DNA from: Steroidobacteraceae bacterium
Lineage (GTDB): Bacteria > Pseudomonadota > Gammaproteobacteria > Steroidobacterales > Steroidobacteraceae
Length of the DNA: 34,928 bases
Assembly: GCA_019634895.1 (NCBI GenBank)
Contig: JAHCAM010000026.1
Location: 1-34,928 of the forward strand
Direction of reading: 5' to 3'
Made by a program: the position numbers and the translations under genes
Part shown: one piece after another, positions 16,588 to 23,874 of the stretch
How positions within the stretch are numbered: the first letter of the stretch is position 1
How the letters are laid out: every line of letters starts with the position of its first letter
The notes under the pieces: model-generated
What the model saw: the letters and a program-made list of their open reading frames with translations, nothing else
Told to the model about the DNA's origin: nothing
Databases searched by the model: none

Positions 16588-18735
16588 CTAGGCGCTGAAC
16601 GCCTTCGCGATCGGCAGTTCCCGCAGCCGGCGCCCGGTCGCCGCGAAAATCGCGTTGCACACGGCCGGCGCAACCAGCGCGGTCGAGGGCTCGCCGACGC
16701 CGCCCGGCGCCTCCTCGCTCGCGAGCAGCTTCACGTCCATGACCGGCGATTCGTTGATCCGCAGCAGCCGGTAGCGGTCGAAGTTGCCCTGCTGCACGCG
16801 GCCGCGATCGAGCGTGATCTCGCCCCACAGCGCCGCGGTCAGGCCGAACACGATGCCGCTCTCGATCTGCGACTCGACGATGGCGGGATTGACCATGCGC
16901 CCGCAGTCCACCGCGCAGCAGATGCGGTGCACGCGCGGCCTGCCGCCCTCGACCGAGACCTCGGCGACCTGCGCCAGGTAGGTGCCATAGCCCTCCATCA
17001 GCGCGATGCCCTGGTGCCGGCCGGCGGGTGCGCTGCCCCAGCCGGCCATGGCGGCCGCCTCCTCCAGCACGCGCCTGAAACGTGGCTGCTTGCCCAGGAG
17101 ACCGCGACGGAACTCGAACGGGTCCTTCCCCGCCGCGTGCGCGAGCTCGTCCATGAAGCTCTCGGCGACGAAGCAGTTGAGCGCGTGGCTGACCGATCGC
17201 CAGTAGCCGACGTCGAAGCCGACCTCCTGGCGCAGGTAGTCCACCGACACGTTCGGCACGTCGTAGGGGTAGTTCTGCGCCGCCTCGACTGCGAAGGGAT
17301 CCGCCTGCGGCGGCGCGTCCGGCGGCGACGGGAACATGCGCGCGGTGATGGACGGGCCGCACAGGTGCAGCCGCCACGCGACCAGCCGGCCGGCGCCGTC
17401 GAAGGCGCCCTCGGCGACGTCGTGCGCCGGCGGCCGGTAGGCGTCGTGGGCGGTATCGTCCTCACGCGTATAGATGAGCTGCACCGGCTTGCCGACGGCC
17501 TTCGAGGCCTCGACCGCTGCCGGGATGAAGTCCACCTCGAGTCGCCGGCCGAAGCCGCCGCCGAGCAGGGTCGTATGCACGCTCACCTGCTCCGGCTTCA
17601 GCCCGGCGGCGGTCGCGGCAGCGGCCTGCGCGAAGCCCTGGATCTGGGTGGGCGCGTACAGGTCGCAGCCGTCGGCGCGCACGTCGGCGGTGCAGTTCTG
17701 CGGCTCCAGCGTCGCGTGCGCGAGCAGCGGCAGCCGGTACACGGCGCGCAGCTTCTGCTTCGACCCCGCGATCGCTGCCGCCGCATCGCCGTCGCTGCGA
17801 ACCGCAAGGCCGGCGCCGGGTTTCGCCGCCCGCGCCAGCGTCGCGAACACGCCGGCCGTGTCGAGGCGCGCGTTCGGCCCGTCGTCCCAGGTGATCTTGA
17901 GCGCATCGCGCGCCCGGCGCGCCTGCCACCAGTGGTCGGCGACGACCACCACGCCGCGCGAGGTCTGCACGACCTTGCGGACGCCGGGCATCGCCTCGGC
18001 GGATGCCGAGTCCACGGCGGCGGCCCTGCCGCCGAGCGCGGGTGGCATCGCCACCGATGCATAAAGCATGCCCGGCAGGCGCACGTCGATGCCGTAGGTC
18101 GCGCTGCCGTCCACCTTGCCGGCGGAATCGGTGCGCTTCGCCGGCGTGCCGATCAGCCTGAACTGGCCCGGCGCCTTCAGCGGCACGTCCGCGGGCACCG
18201 GCAGCTTCGACGCCGCCTCCGCGACCTGGCCGTAAGTCAGCGCATCGCCGTCCGCATTGAAGACCTGGCCGCCATCGACGCGGCATTCGGCGACGTCCAC
18301 GCCCCACTCCGCGGCGGCCGCCTGCACCAGCATCACGCGCGCCGTCGCACCCGCCTGGCGCAGCTTGTCCCAGCTCTCGCGCACGCTGGTGCTGCCGCCG
18401 GTCACCTGCACGCCGATCATCCGGTTGACGTAGGCTTCGCCGGGCGGCGCCGCCTCGACCGCGATCGCCGCCAGCGGCACCTCGAGTTCCTCCGCGAGCA
18501 GCATCGGCAGGGCCGTGTAGACGCCCTGCCCCATCTCCGACTTGTCGACCAGGATCGTGATGGTGTTGTCGCCGCCGATGCGCAGGAAGGCGTTCGGCAT
18601 GCCGCCCGCCGTGCTGCCGGCGGGCTTCTTCCTGCCGCAGCCCGGCAGCGTCAGCCCGATCACGAGGCCGCCGCCGGCCAGCGCCGACAGCTTGAGGAAA
18701 TCGCGCCGGCCGGCATCGGTCACGACGGCGTTCAT
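16588..18735 (-). CDS. iorB: Molybdenum hydroxylase large subunit, isoquinoline 1-oxidoreductase beta-subunit type
   Basis: 715-residue xanthine-oxidase-family large subunit carrying a molybdopterin cofactor. It begins with a Tat-type signal (R10-R11 in [14 protein letters not shown]) and an LPGC sequence ending at C33, suggesting periplasmic export and perhaps a lipid anchor. Downstream: [47 protein letters not shown], and GGVGEPST with E682 at the place of the catalytic glutamate. The partner with two 2Fe-2S clusters is encoded immediately upstream (4-nt overlap, ATGA). Related enzymes oxidise N-heterocycles or aldehydes, often passing electrons to a cytochrome; the substrate here cannot be told. 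Convergent with yggS (7 bp between stops). Confidence 0.88.
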   Translation of the reverse strand: MNAVVTDAGRRDFLKLSALAGGGLVIGLTLPGCGRKKPAGSTAGGMPNAFLRIGGDNTITILVDKSEMGQGVYTALPMLLAEELEVPLAAIAVEAAPPGEAYVNRMIGVQVTGGSTSVRESWDKLRQAGATARVMLVQAAAAEWGVDVAECRVDGGQVFNADGDALTYGQVAEAASKLPVPADVPLKAPGQFRLIGTPAKRTDSAGKVDGSATYGIDVRLPGMLYASVAMPPALGGRAAAVDSASAEAMPGVRKVVQTSRGVVVVADHWWQARRARDALKITWDDGPNARLDTAGVFATLARAAKPGAGLAVRSDGDAAAAIAGSKQKLRAVYRLPLLAHATLEPQNCTADVRADGCDLYAPTQIQGFAQAAAATAAGLKPEQVSVHTTLLGGGFGRRLEVDFIPAAVEASKAVGKPVQLIYTREDDTAHDAYRPPAHDVAEGAFDGAGRLVAWRLHLCGPSITARMFPSPPDAPPQADPFAVEAAQNYPYDVPNVSVDYLRQEVGFDVGYWRSVSHALNCFVAESFMDELAHAAGKDPFEFRRGLLGKQPRFRRVLEEAAAMAGWGSAPAGRHQGIALMEGYGTYLAQVAEVSVEGGRPRVHRICCAVDCGRMVNPAIVESQIESGIVFGLTAALWGEITLDRGRVQQGNFDRYRLLRINESPVMDVKLLASEEAPGGVGEPSTALVAPAVCNAIFAATGRRLRELPIAKAFSA

Positions 18736-19199
18736 GAGGCACCTCCCTCGCGCGCCAGCTGGGCGGCGCGATGGATCGCCTTGCGGATGCGCGGATAGGT
18801 GCCGCAGCGGCAGATGTTGCCGGCCATGGCGGCGTCGATGTCCGCGTCGCTGGGCGACGGGTTGGAAGCGAGCAGCGCGACTGCCGACATGATCTGGCCC
18901 GACTGGCAGTAGCCGCACTGCGGCACGTCCAGTTCCAGCCAGGCGCGCTGCACGGCGTGGCTGCGGTCCGCCGACAGGCCCTCGATCGTGGTCACGCGCC
19001 GGCCCTCCGCCGCCGAGGCCGGCGTCACGCAGGAGCGGACCGGCGCGCCGTCCAGGTGCACGGTGCAGGCGCCGCACAGCGCCGCGCCGCAGCCGAACTT
19101 GGTGCCGGTGAGGTTCAGGTGGTCGCGCAGCACCCACAGCAGCGGCGTGTCGGGCGCAGCGTCGGTCTCGAGATCGCGGCCATTGACGTTGAGCTTCAT
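18732..19199 (-). CDS. iorA: Molybdenum hydroxylase iron-sulfur subunit, isoquinoline 1-oxidoreductase alpha-subunit type
   Basis: 155-residue protein with two 2Fe-2S domains. The plant-ferredoxin-like cluster uses C37, C42, C45 and C57 ([17 protein letters not shown], then SC). The C-terminal helical cluster uses C95, C98, C130 and C132 (QCGYCQSGQ and CRCGTYPRI). It shuttles electrons from the molybdenum site of IorB. It has no signal of its own, so it would travel with the Tat-tagged partner. GGGAGG about 9 nt before the ATG at 19199; a minus-strand AATAAT (19236-19231) is a plausible -10. iorAB stands where proC is found in Pseudomonas. Confidence 0.92.
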   Translation of the reverse strand: MKLNVNGRDLETDAAPDTPLLWVLRDHLNLTGTKFGCGAALCGACTVHLDGAPVRSCVTPASAAEGRRVTTIEGLSADRSHAVQRAWLELDVPQCGYCQSGQIMSAVALLASNPSPSDADIDAAMAGNICRCGTYPRIRKAIHRAAQLAREGGAS

Positions 19200-19234
19200 G
19201 GGCGTGCCTCCCGCGGGTCCGGCCGCCCGCATTA

Positions 19235-19263
19235 TTGCGCCGGGCGGCGGCGCGCGCACTAAT
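19235..19263 (+). promoter_or_regulatory. Candidate promoter for yggT, near-leaderless
   Basis: TTGCGC (19235-19240), a 17-bp spacer and ACTAAT (19258-19263, 4/6). Transcription would begin at about 19270, right before the ATG at 19272, which has no Shine-Dalgarno sequence. Both hexamers are imperfect. Confidence 0.4.
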
Positions 19264-19271
19264 ATTGGCGC

Positions 19272-19799
19272 ATGGACGCGCTGGTTTTCATCATCGACTC
19301 GGCCCTGACCTTCCTGGTCTACGCCTTCCTGCTGCGCGTGCTGCTGCCGCTGGTGCGCGCCGACTTCCGCAACCCGCTGTCCCAGGCCATCCTGGCGCTG
19401 ACCAGCTGGCTGGTGCACCCGCTGCGGCGCATCCTGCCGCCCGTCGGGCGCCTGGACACCGCCTCCCTGGTGGCGCTGCTCGCGGTCCAGCTCGTGGCGA
19501 CGCTGGTCCTGTTCCGCCTGCAGGCGGGTATCGTGCCGCCCTTCGTGCCGCTGCTGGCGGCCGCCCTGCGCTCGCTGCTGCTGTCGGTGCTGCTGCTGTT
19601 CACCGTGCTGATCTTCATCTATGCGGTGCTGTCGTTCGTCGCGCCCGGGGCCAGGAGCCCGGCCACGGCACTGCTCGCCTCGCTCTGCGAACCGGTGCTG
19701 ATGCCGCTGCGGCGCGTGCTGCCGGTCGTGGGCGGCCTCGATTTCTCGCCGCTGGTGGCGATCGTCGGCCTGCAGGCGCTGCGCCTGCTCATCACCTAG
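19272..19799 (+). CDS. yggT: YggT family membrane protein
   Basis: 175-residue inner-membrane protein built of two YGGT units. Each has a hydrophobic helix followed by a short amphipathic LxxPLRRxLPxxGxLDxSPLxA-like segment: [21 protein letters not shown] in the first half and [21 protein letters not shown] in the second. Four hydrophobic stretches can be seen. Function is not settled; relatives are linked to osmotic shock and cell-envelope or division processes. The TAG stop lies inside the arm of palindromic element 7, directly followed by yggU. Confidence 0.92.
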   Translation: MDALVFIIDSALTFLVYAFLLRVLLPLVRADFRNPLSQAILALTSWLVHPLRRILPPVGRLDTASLVALLAVQLVATLVLFRLQAGIVPPFVPLLAAALRSLLLSVLLLFTVLIFIYAVLSFVAPGARSPATALLASLCEPVLMPLRRVLPVVGGLDFSPLVAIVGLQALRLLIT

Positions 19800-19968
19800 G
19801 GAAGCTCTGCACAGGTGGCATGGGCGCGGCCGTGGCTGATTTCCGCCCGGGCAAGGAACGAGGAGCGATGTGTATCGCGATACATGAGCGACGAGTGACG
19901 CCGCCCGGGCGGAAATCCGCCCGGCCCCAAGGGGTTGCGCCCGTGCCACCTGTGCAGAGCTTCCCTAG
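19796..19968. repeat. Palindromic intergenic element 7, double-stem type
   Basis: Outer arms of 25 perfect pairs (19796-19820 and 19944-19968), extending to 32 with one mismatch; inner arms 19838-19852 and 19903-19917, 15 perfect pairs including ATTTCCGCCCGGGC. The 50-nt loop has a perfect palindrome TGTATCGCGATACA at 19871-19884. On the minus strand it reads CTCGTCGCTCATG and CACATCGCTCCTCG, the same direct CGCTC repeats 18 nt apart as the other elements. The element exactly fills the yggT-yggU gap: it takes in the yggT stop codon and ends 1 bp before the yggU ATG. Confidence 0.8.
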
Positions 19969-19969
19969 C

Positions 19970-20275
19970 ATGGCCCCGAACTGGTGGCGGCGCGAGCCGT
20001 CGGGACTGTCGCTGGCGATCCGCATCGTGCCGCGCGCCGGCGCCGACGCCGTCTGCGGCGTGCAGGCGGGCCGCCTGAAGGTGCGCATCGCGGCGGCGCC
20101 CGTGGAGGACGCCGCCAACCGGCGCCTGCGCCGTTACCTGGCGGGCCTGTTCGGCCTGCCGCCATCCGCCGTGCGCCTGCTGCAGGGCGGGAAGTCCCGC
20201 GACAAGCGCCTCGCGGTGGACGGGGCGTCGGCGCTGCCGCCCGCCCTGGCCGCCTTTGACGATGACGCGGGTTGA
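19970..20275 (+). CDS. yggU: DUF167 family protein YggU
   Basis: 101-residue small alpha/beta protein with the DUF167 signature: LAIRIVPRAGADAVCGVQAGRLKVRIAAAPVEDAANRRL and a closing LLQGGKSRDKRLAV. Function unknown. The ATG at 19970 follows the palindromic element by one base and has no ribosome-binding site, so translation probably depends on the upstream yggT or on the folded element. Its last 14 bp overlap the DUF4426 gene. Confidence 0.9.
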   Translation: MAPNWWRREPSGLSLAIRIVPRAGADAVCGVQAGRLKVRIAAAPVEDAANRRLRRYLAGLFGLPPSAVRLLQGGKSRDKRLAVDGASALPPALAAFDDDAG

Positions 20276-20738
20276 CGGCCGCCGCGCCGCCGCGGCGGCC
20301 TGCGCGGTGCTGCTGCTCCAGTCCTGCGGCACGGGTGGCGCGCCGCCTCCCGCGCTGCCCTACACCGATCCGGGCTTCGTGGACGCAGGCGGCTTCCGCC
20401 TGCACTACGCGCTGACGCAGAGCACCGACCTGCCCTCAGAGATTGCGGGCAGTTACGGCATTGTGCGCAGGAGCAATCTAGCTGTGCTCACGATTGCGCT
20501 CGCCGCGCGCGACGGCACGCGGGTCGCGGCGGACGGACTCGAGGCCACGTCCGTCTCGCTGACCGGACTGCGCCAGCCGATTGCGCTCGCGCGTCACGAT
20601 TCAGCCTCGGGCCCGACCTGGCTCGCGACGGTGGGCATCCGCGATCGCGAGGCGCTCACGATCGAGATCCGGGCGCGCCCGCCGGCTTCCGGCCCGGAGA
20701 TCAAGGCCCGCTTCACGCGCACGTTCCATCTCGAATAG
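20262..20738 (+). CDS. DUF4426 family lipoprotein
   Basis: 158-residue envelope protein. Basic start, hydrophobic ACAVLLLQSC lipobox with the modified cysteine at about residue 22, then a DUF4426-type domain: FRLHYALTQSTDLPSEIAGSYGIVRRSNLAVLTIALAARDG. The domain occurs in Pseudomonas and Vibrio next to the same yggT-yggU genes; its role is unknown. ATG at 20262 is chosen over a TTG 6 nt upstream. It overlaps yggU by 14 nt. Confidence 0.85.
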   Translation: MTRVDGRRAAAAACAVLLLQSCGTGGAPPPALPYTDPGFVDAGGFRLHYALTQSTDLPSEIAGSYGIVRRSNLAVLTIALAARDGTRVAADGLEATSVSLTGLRQPIALARHDSASGPTWLATVGIRDREALTIEIRARPPASGPEIKARFTRTFHLE

Positions 20739-20886
20739 GCCTGCCGGCATGGCGCGAATGCCGTAAAATCCCGCGCGAAAACGTCGCCCGCCTCTTATGC
20801 CCCGGGTTTTTCCGTGGTATCGTGCGCGCCGACATCGACTCAGGCGGGCTCGCCCCGCTCGTGACAAACCCACAGGAGACATCTCA

Positions 20887-21198
20887 ATGGCGAAAAAGAA
20901 TGCGGCTCCGACGAAGTCGCAGATCGTAGCGGCGGTCGCGGGCCAGACCGACCTCAGCAAGAAGCAGGTCAGCGGCGTGCTCGAGGCGCTGACCGGCCAG
21001 ATGAAGAAGGCGCTGAAGGGCGCCGGCGTATTCACGCTTCCCGGCGTGTGCAAGATGCGCGTCGTCAAGAAGCCCGCCACCAAGGCGCGCGAGGGCGTCA
21101 ATCCCTTCACCGGCGAGAAGATGATGATCAAGGCCAAGCCGGCCTCGAAGAAGGTGCGTATCCGCGCCCTCAAGAACCTCAACGAGATGGTGGGCTGA
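20887..21198 (+). CDS. HU family DNA-binding protein
   Basis: 103-residue basic nucleoid-type protein. N-terminal helices TKSQIVAAVAGQTDLSKKQVSGVLEALTGQM form the dimerisation part, then the beta-arm region KMRVVKKPATKAREGVNPFTGEKMMIKAKPASKKVRIRALKNL with the conserved R-G-NP-TG-E pattern of HU/IHF. It is slightly longer than standard HU (about 90) and begins with a Lys-rich tail. GGAG of CAGGAGACATCTCA is the ribosome-binding site for the ATG at 20887. TAAAAT at 20764-20769 is a possible -10, giving a leader of about 110 nt. Followed by its own terminator. Confidence 0.9.
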   Translation: MAKKNAAPTKSQIVAAVAGQTDLSKKQVSGVLEALTGQMKKALKGAGVFTLPGVCKMRVVKKPATKAREGVNPFTGEKMMIKAKPASKKVRIRALKNLNEMVG

Positions 21199-21233
21199 CC
21201 GCCGAACCATCCCGTTCTCCGTTCAGGGAATCG

Positions 21234-21264
21234 ACGGGGCGGCCTGGCCGCCCCGTTCGTTTTT
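21234..21264 (+). terminator. Rho-independent terminator after the HU gene
   Basis: 10-bp perfect stem (ACGGGGCGGC at 21234-21243, GCCGCCCCGT at 21247-21256), 3-nt loop, then TCG and TTTTT at 21260-21264. The T-run touches the stop codon of the convergent hydrolase gene. Confidence 0.85.
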
Positions 21265-21914
21265 CAGGCCTCCGGCAGCCGCGCCGCCAGCCATGTGCCC
21301 ACCAGCGCGCGCATTTCGGTCAGGCGGCCGTGGAAGAAATGCTCTGCCCCCGCGAGGATCCGCGCCTCGGGTGCGGGCGAGAGCGTCCGCGTCCAGCCGA
21401 GCACCGATTCGTGGTTCACGAGCTCGTCCCGGTCGCCCTGCACCACCAGCCAGGGGCAGGCCGGCACGGCCAGGCGCGTGAAGTCGAAGCGCTGCACCGG
21501 CGGCGCCACCGTCACCAGCAGGCCCGCCCCGGCGAGGGTCGCGAGGCGGAACGCCACGTAGGCCCCGAAAGAGAAACCGAGCGACCAGAGCACCCGGTAA
21601 CCGCGCTCATGCCTCAGCCAGTCGGCGAGGAACGCCGCATCGCCGCTCTCGCCCTCGCCGTTGTCGTGCGCGCCGCCGCTGCCGCCGACCCCGCGGAAAT
21701 TGAACCGCAGGCTCACGACGCCGGCGTCCTGGACCGCGCGCGCCAGCGTGTGCACGACCTTGTTCTGCATCGTGCCGCCGTACAGCGGGTGCGGATGGCA
21801 GCAGATCGCGACCGTGTCGCCGCGGGCGCCCTGCGGGCGCTCGAGCAGCGCCTCGATCGGGCCCGCGCCGCCTCTCAGGACCAGCTTCTCAGCTGTCGGA
21901 TGCTGCCGCGCCAT
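21264..21914 (-). CDS. Alpha/beta hydrolase, small serine esterase type
   Basis: 216-residue cytoplasmic alpha/beta hydrolase. The segments CCHPHPLYGGTMQNKVVHTLARA and SLRFNFRGVGGSGGAHDNG hold the oxyanion region typical of the small YsgA/dienelactone-hydrolase-like group. Nucleophile S115 in GFSFGAY, acid in QGDRDELV, and histidine in GAEHFFHGRL complete the triad. Substrate unknown. The start at 21914 lies 10 bp from palindromic element 5. Convergent with the HU gene. Confidence 0.85.
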   Translation of the reverse strand: MARQHPTAEKLVLRGGAGPIEALLERPQGARGDTVAICCHPHPLYGGTMQNKVVHTLARAVQDAGVVSLRFNFRGVGGSGGAHDNGEGESGDAAFLADWLRHERGYRVLWSLGFSFGAYVAFRLATLAGAGLLVTVAPPVQRFDFTRLAVPACPWLVVQGDRDELVNHESVLGWTRTLSPAPEARILAGAEHFFHGRLTEMRALVGTWLAARLPEA

Positions 21915-21924
21915 GCGATCTCAC

Positions 21925-22004
21925 GCGTGTGGCGGACGGCAAGCTCGCCCGCTCGCGCCGCCGGAACTTACGCGCTCGCGGACGACTTGCCGTCCGCCAC
22001 ACGC
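21925..22004. repeat. Palindromic intergenic element 5
   Basis: Perfect 19-bp arms (21925-21943 GCGTGTGGCGGACGGCAAG and 21986-22004) around a 42-nt core. The central 30 nt (21950-21979) are identical to those of element 1 at 11134-11163, 10.8 kb away, although the arms share no sequence. It lies between the amidohydrolase stop and the alpha/beta hydrolase start. Confidence 0.82.
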
Positions 22005-22030
22005 AGGGGCTACCACGGCGCGCCAAACGT

Positions 22031-23305
22031 TCAACGCCTGTAAATGACGCCGTCCTTCATGACGAAGCGGACGCGCTGCAGCGCGGTCACGTCCGCGAGC
22101 GGATCGCCGGGGACGGCGATGATGTCGGCGAGCTTGCCGGCCTCGATGCTGCCGAGCCGGTCGGCGACGCCGAGGTAGCGCGCGGGAACGATGGTCGCGG
22201 ACTGGATGGCGGCCATCGCCGGCATGCCCGCCTCGGTCATGTACACGAATTCCTTCGCGTTGCTGCCGTGCTCGCAGACGCCGCAGTCGGTGCCGAACAT
22301 GATGGTCACGCCCGCGCGCCAGGCCTTGCCGAAGGTGTCCTGGATCACCGGGCCCACTTCCAGCGCCTTGGGGCGCACCAGCGGGTTGAAATAATCCGGG
22401 TCCCGGGCCTTCTCCGCGACCCAGCGGCCGGCGGAGATCGTGGGCACGTAATGCGTGCCCTTCTGCTTCATGAGCCGCATGGTCTCCTCGTCCATGAAGG
22501 TGCCGTGCTCGATCGAGTCCACGCCCGCCCTGACCGCACGCTTCATGCCCTCGGTGCCATGGGCGTGCGCGGCTACCTTCATGCCGTAGTCGCGTGCGGT
22601 CGCGACGATCGCCGCGAGCTCCTCGTCCGTGAACTGTGGCGCTGTGCCAGACCTCGCGATCGACATGACCCCGCCGGTCGCGGTGATCTTGATCGAGTCG
22701 GAGCCGTCCTGGTAGCGCTTGCGCACCGCCTCGCGGCAGTCGTCGGCGCCGTTGCAGACGGTGTTGAGGCGCGGGTCGTCGCTGTAGAGGAAAGGGCCCC
22801 AGGAGTTGCTGGAATCCGCGTGCCCGCCGCGGGTGCCGATCGAGCGGCCGGAGGTGAAGATCCGCGGGCCCCTGACCTGGCCGCGCTCGACCGCGCGCCT
22901 GAGCGCGATCGAGACGCCGAACTGGTCGCCGAGGTTGCGCACGGTCGTGAAGCCGGCCTGCAGCGTGCGCTCGGCGTACACGATCGAGTCGTAGGCGCGC
23001 TCCGCCTCGCCCTTCTTGACGCTGTCGAGCTCGCTCCTGCGGCTGTGCTCGGAGGTGAGGTGCACGTGCATGTCCATGAGCCCGGGCAGCACGGTCGCGT
23101 CCGCAAGGTCGATGACCGTGTCGCCGGCGCCGGCCGCCCGGAACCCGGGCTCCACGGCGGCGATGCGGTCGCCCTCGACCACGATGGTCACGCGCTCGCG
23201 CGCGCGGTCGGCGATGCCGTCGATCAGGCGGCCGGCGTGGATCAGCGTCGCAGCGTCGGCGCTGGCCGCGCCGAGCGCCAGCGCGGCGGCAATCAGGATG
23301 CGCAT
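22031..23305 (-). CDS. Exported amidohydrolase, imidazolonepropionase-like
   Basis: 424-residue metal-dependent hydrolase of the amidohydrolase superfamily. Signal peptide at about 1-18 (MRILIAAALALGAASADA). Metal site H80-x-H82 in GLMDMHVHL, further histidines in AHAHGTEGMKRAVRAGVDSIEHGTF, and the metal aspartate in FGTDCGVCEHG. The C-terminal LADRLGSIEAGKLADIIAV is the usual composite-domain closing motif. Relatives include periplasmic Xaa-Pro or Xaa-Arg dipeptidases; the substrate cannot be inferred. AGGA in front of the ATG; only 13 nt separate it from the FKBP gene, so the two probably share a transcript. Confidence 0.88.
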   Translation of the reverse strand: MRILIAAALALGAASADAATLIHAGRLIDGIADRARERVTIVVEGDRIAAVEPGFRAAGAGDTVIDLADATVLPGLMDMHVHLTSEHSRRSELDSVKKGEAERAYDSIVYAERTLQAGFTTVRNLGDQFGVSIALRRAVERGQVRGPRIFTSGRSIGTRGGHADSSNSWGPFLYSDDPRLNTVCNGADDCREAVRKRYQDGSDSIKITATGGVMSIARSGTAPQFTDEELAAIVATARDYGMKVAAHAHGTEGMKRAVRAGVDSIEHGTFMDEETMRLMKQKGTHYVPTISAGRWVAEKARDPDYFNPLVRPKALEVGPVIQDTFGKAWRAGVTIMFGTDCGVCEHGSNAKEFVYMTEAGMPAMAAIQSATIVPARYLGVADRLGSIEAGKLADIIAVPGDPLADVTALQRVRFVMKDGVIYRR

Positions 23306-23318
23306 CGGGGAATTCCTC

Positions 23319-23846
23319 TTACTTGGCCTCGGGCGTCAGGGTCACGGTCTCGACGGCAAGCAGCTCGACCTCGAAGACCAGCGTCGAATTCGGCGGGATC
23401 AGGCCATTGCCGATGTCGCGCGCGCCGTAGGCCAGCGAGGGCGGGATCACGAGCTGGCGCACGCCGCCCACCTTCATGCCCGGCACGCCCTGGTCCCAGC
23501 CGCGGATCACGCGGCCGGCGCCCACCGGGAACGAGAATGGCTGGCCGCGCGCGCGGGAGCTGTCGAAGGGCTTGCCGCGCAGGTCGGCCGCGGCCGGATC
23601 GTAGAGCCAGCCGGCGTAATGCACGACCGCGATCATGCCCGGCAGCACCTCGTTGCCGATGCCCGGCACCAGGTCCGTCACCAGCAGCACCTCGGCGGGC
23701 GTCGCTTCCGGGGCGGGCGGCGTCGTGGGCGGATCCTGCGCGAATGCCGCCGTCGCCAGCAGCAGCGGCAGGAACGCAGCGGACATCCGGCCTGCAACCG
23801 TCACCGGCCGCGACCGCGTTCTGGCATCCATCGGCTTGCCGCCCAT
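23319..23846 (-). CDS. Exported FKBP-type peptidyl-prolyl isomerase
   Basis: 175-residue periplasmic foldase. The N-terminal signal ends in LPLLLATAAFA-QD, followed by a Pro-rich linker. One FKBP domain from about residue 65 to the end: MIAVVHYAGWLYD, GKPFDSSRARGQPFSFPVGAGRVIRGWDQGVPGMKVGG, VRQLVIPPSLAYG, and IPPNSTLVFEVELL. The start is uncertain: ATG 23846 fits a -10 box 7 nt away, while the inner ATGs at 23831 and 23786 would give shorter signal peptides. It follows htpG after 28 nt. Confidence 0.9.
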   Translation of the reverse strand: MGGKPMDARTRSRPVTVAGRMSAAFLPLLLATAAFAQDPPTTPPAPEATPAEVLLVTDLVPGIGNEVLPGMIAVVHYAGWLYDPAAADLRGKPFDSSRARGQPFSFPVGAGRVIRGWDQGVPGMKVGGVRQLVIPPSLAYGARDIGNGLIPPNSTLVFEVELLAVETVTLTPEAK

Positions 23847-23853
23847 GCCGAAA

Positions 23854-23859
23854 AATATA
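23854..23859 (-). promoter_or_regulatory. -10 box immediately before the FKBP gene
   Basis: Minus strand TATATT (5/6) ends 7 nt from the ATG at 23846, placing the expected transcription start on the start codon. There is no Shine-Dalgarno sequence. The -35 would fall in the 3' end of htpG and is not convincing. Confidence 0.4.
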
Positions 23860-23874
23860 GCAGCTTCGCCGCGC

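Noticed and set aside
11113..22004. Classical REP/BIME repeats
   Set aside because: REP units keep stem sequence and a GTAG foot; these elements keep the loop and change the stem, and no RAYT transposase is present in the window.
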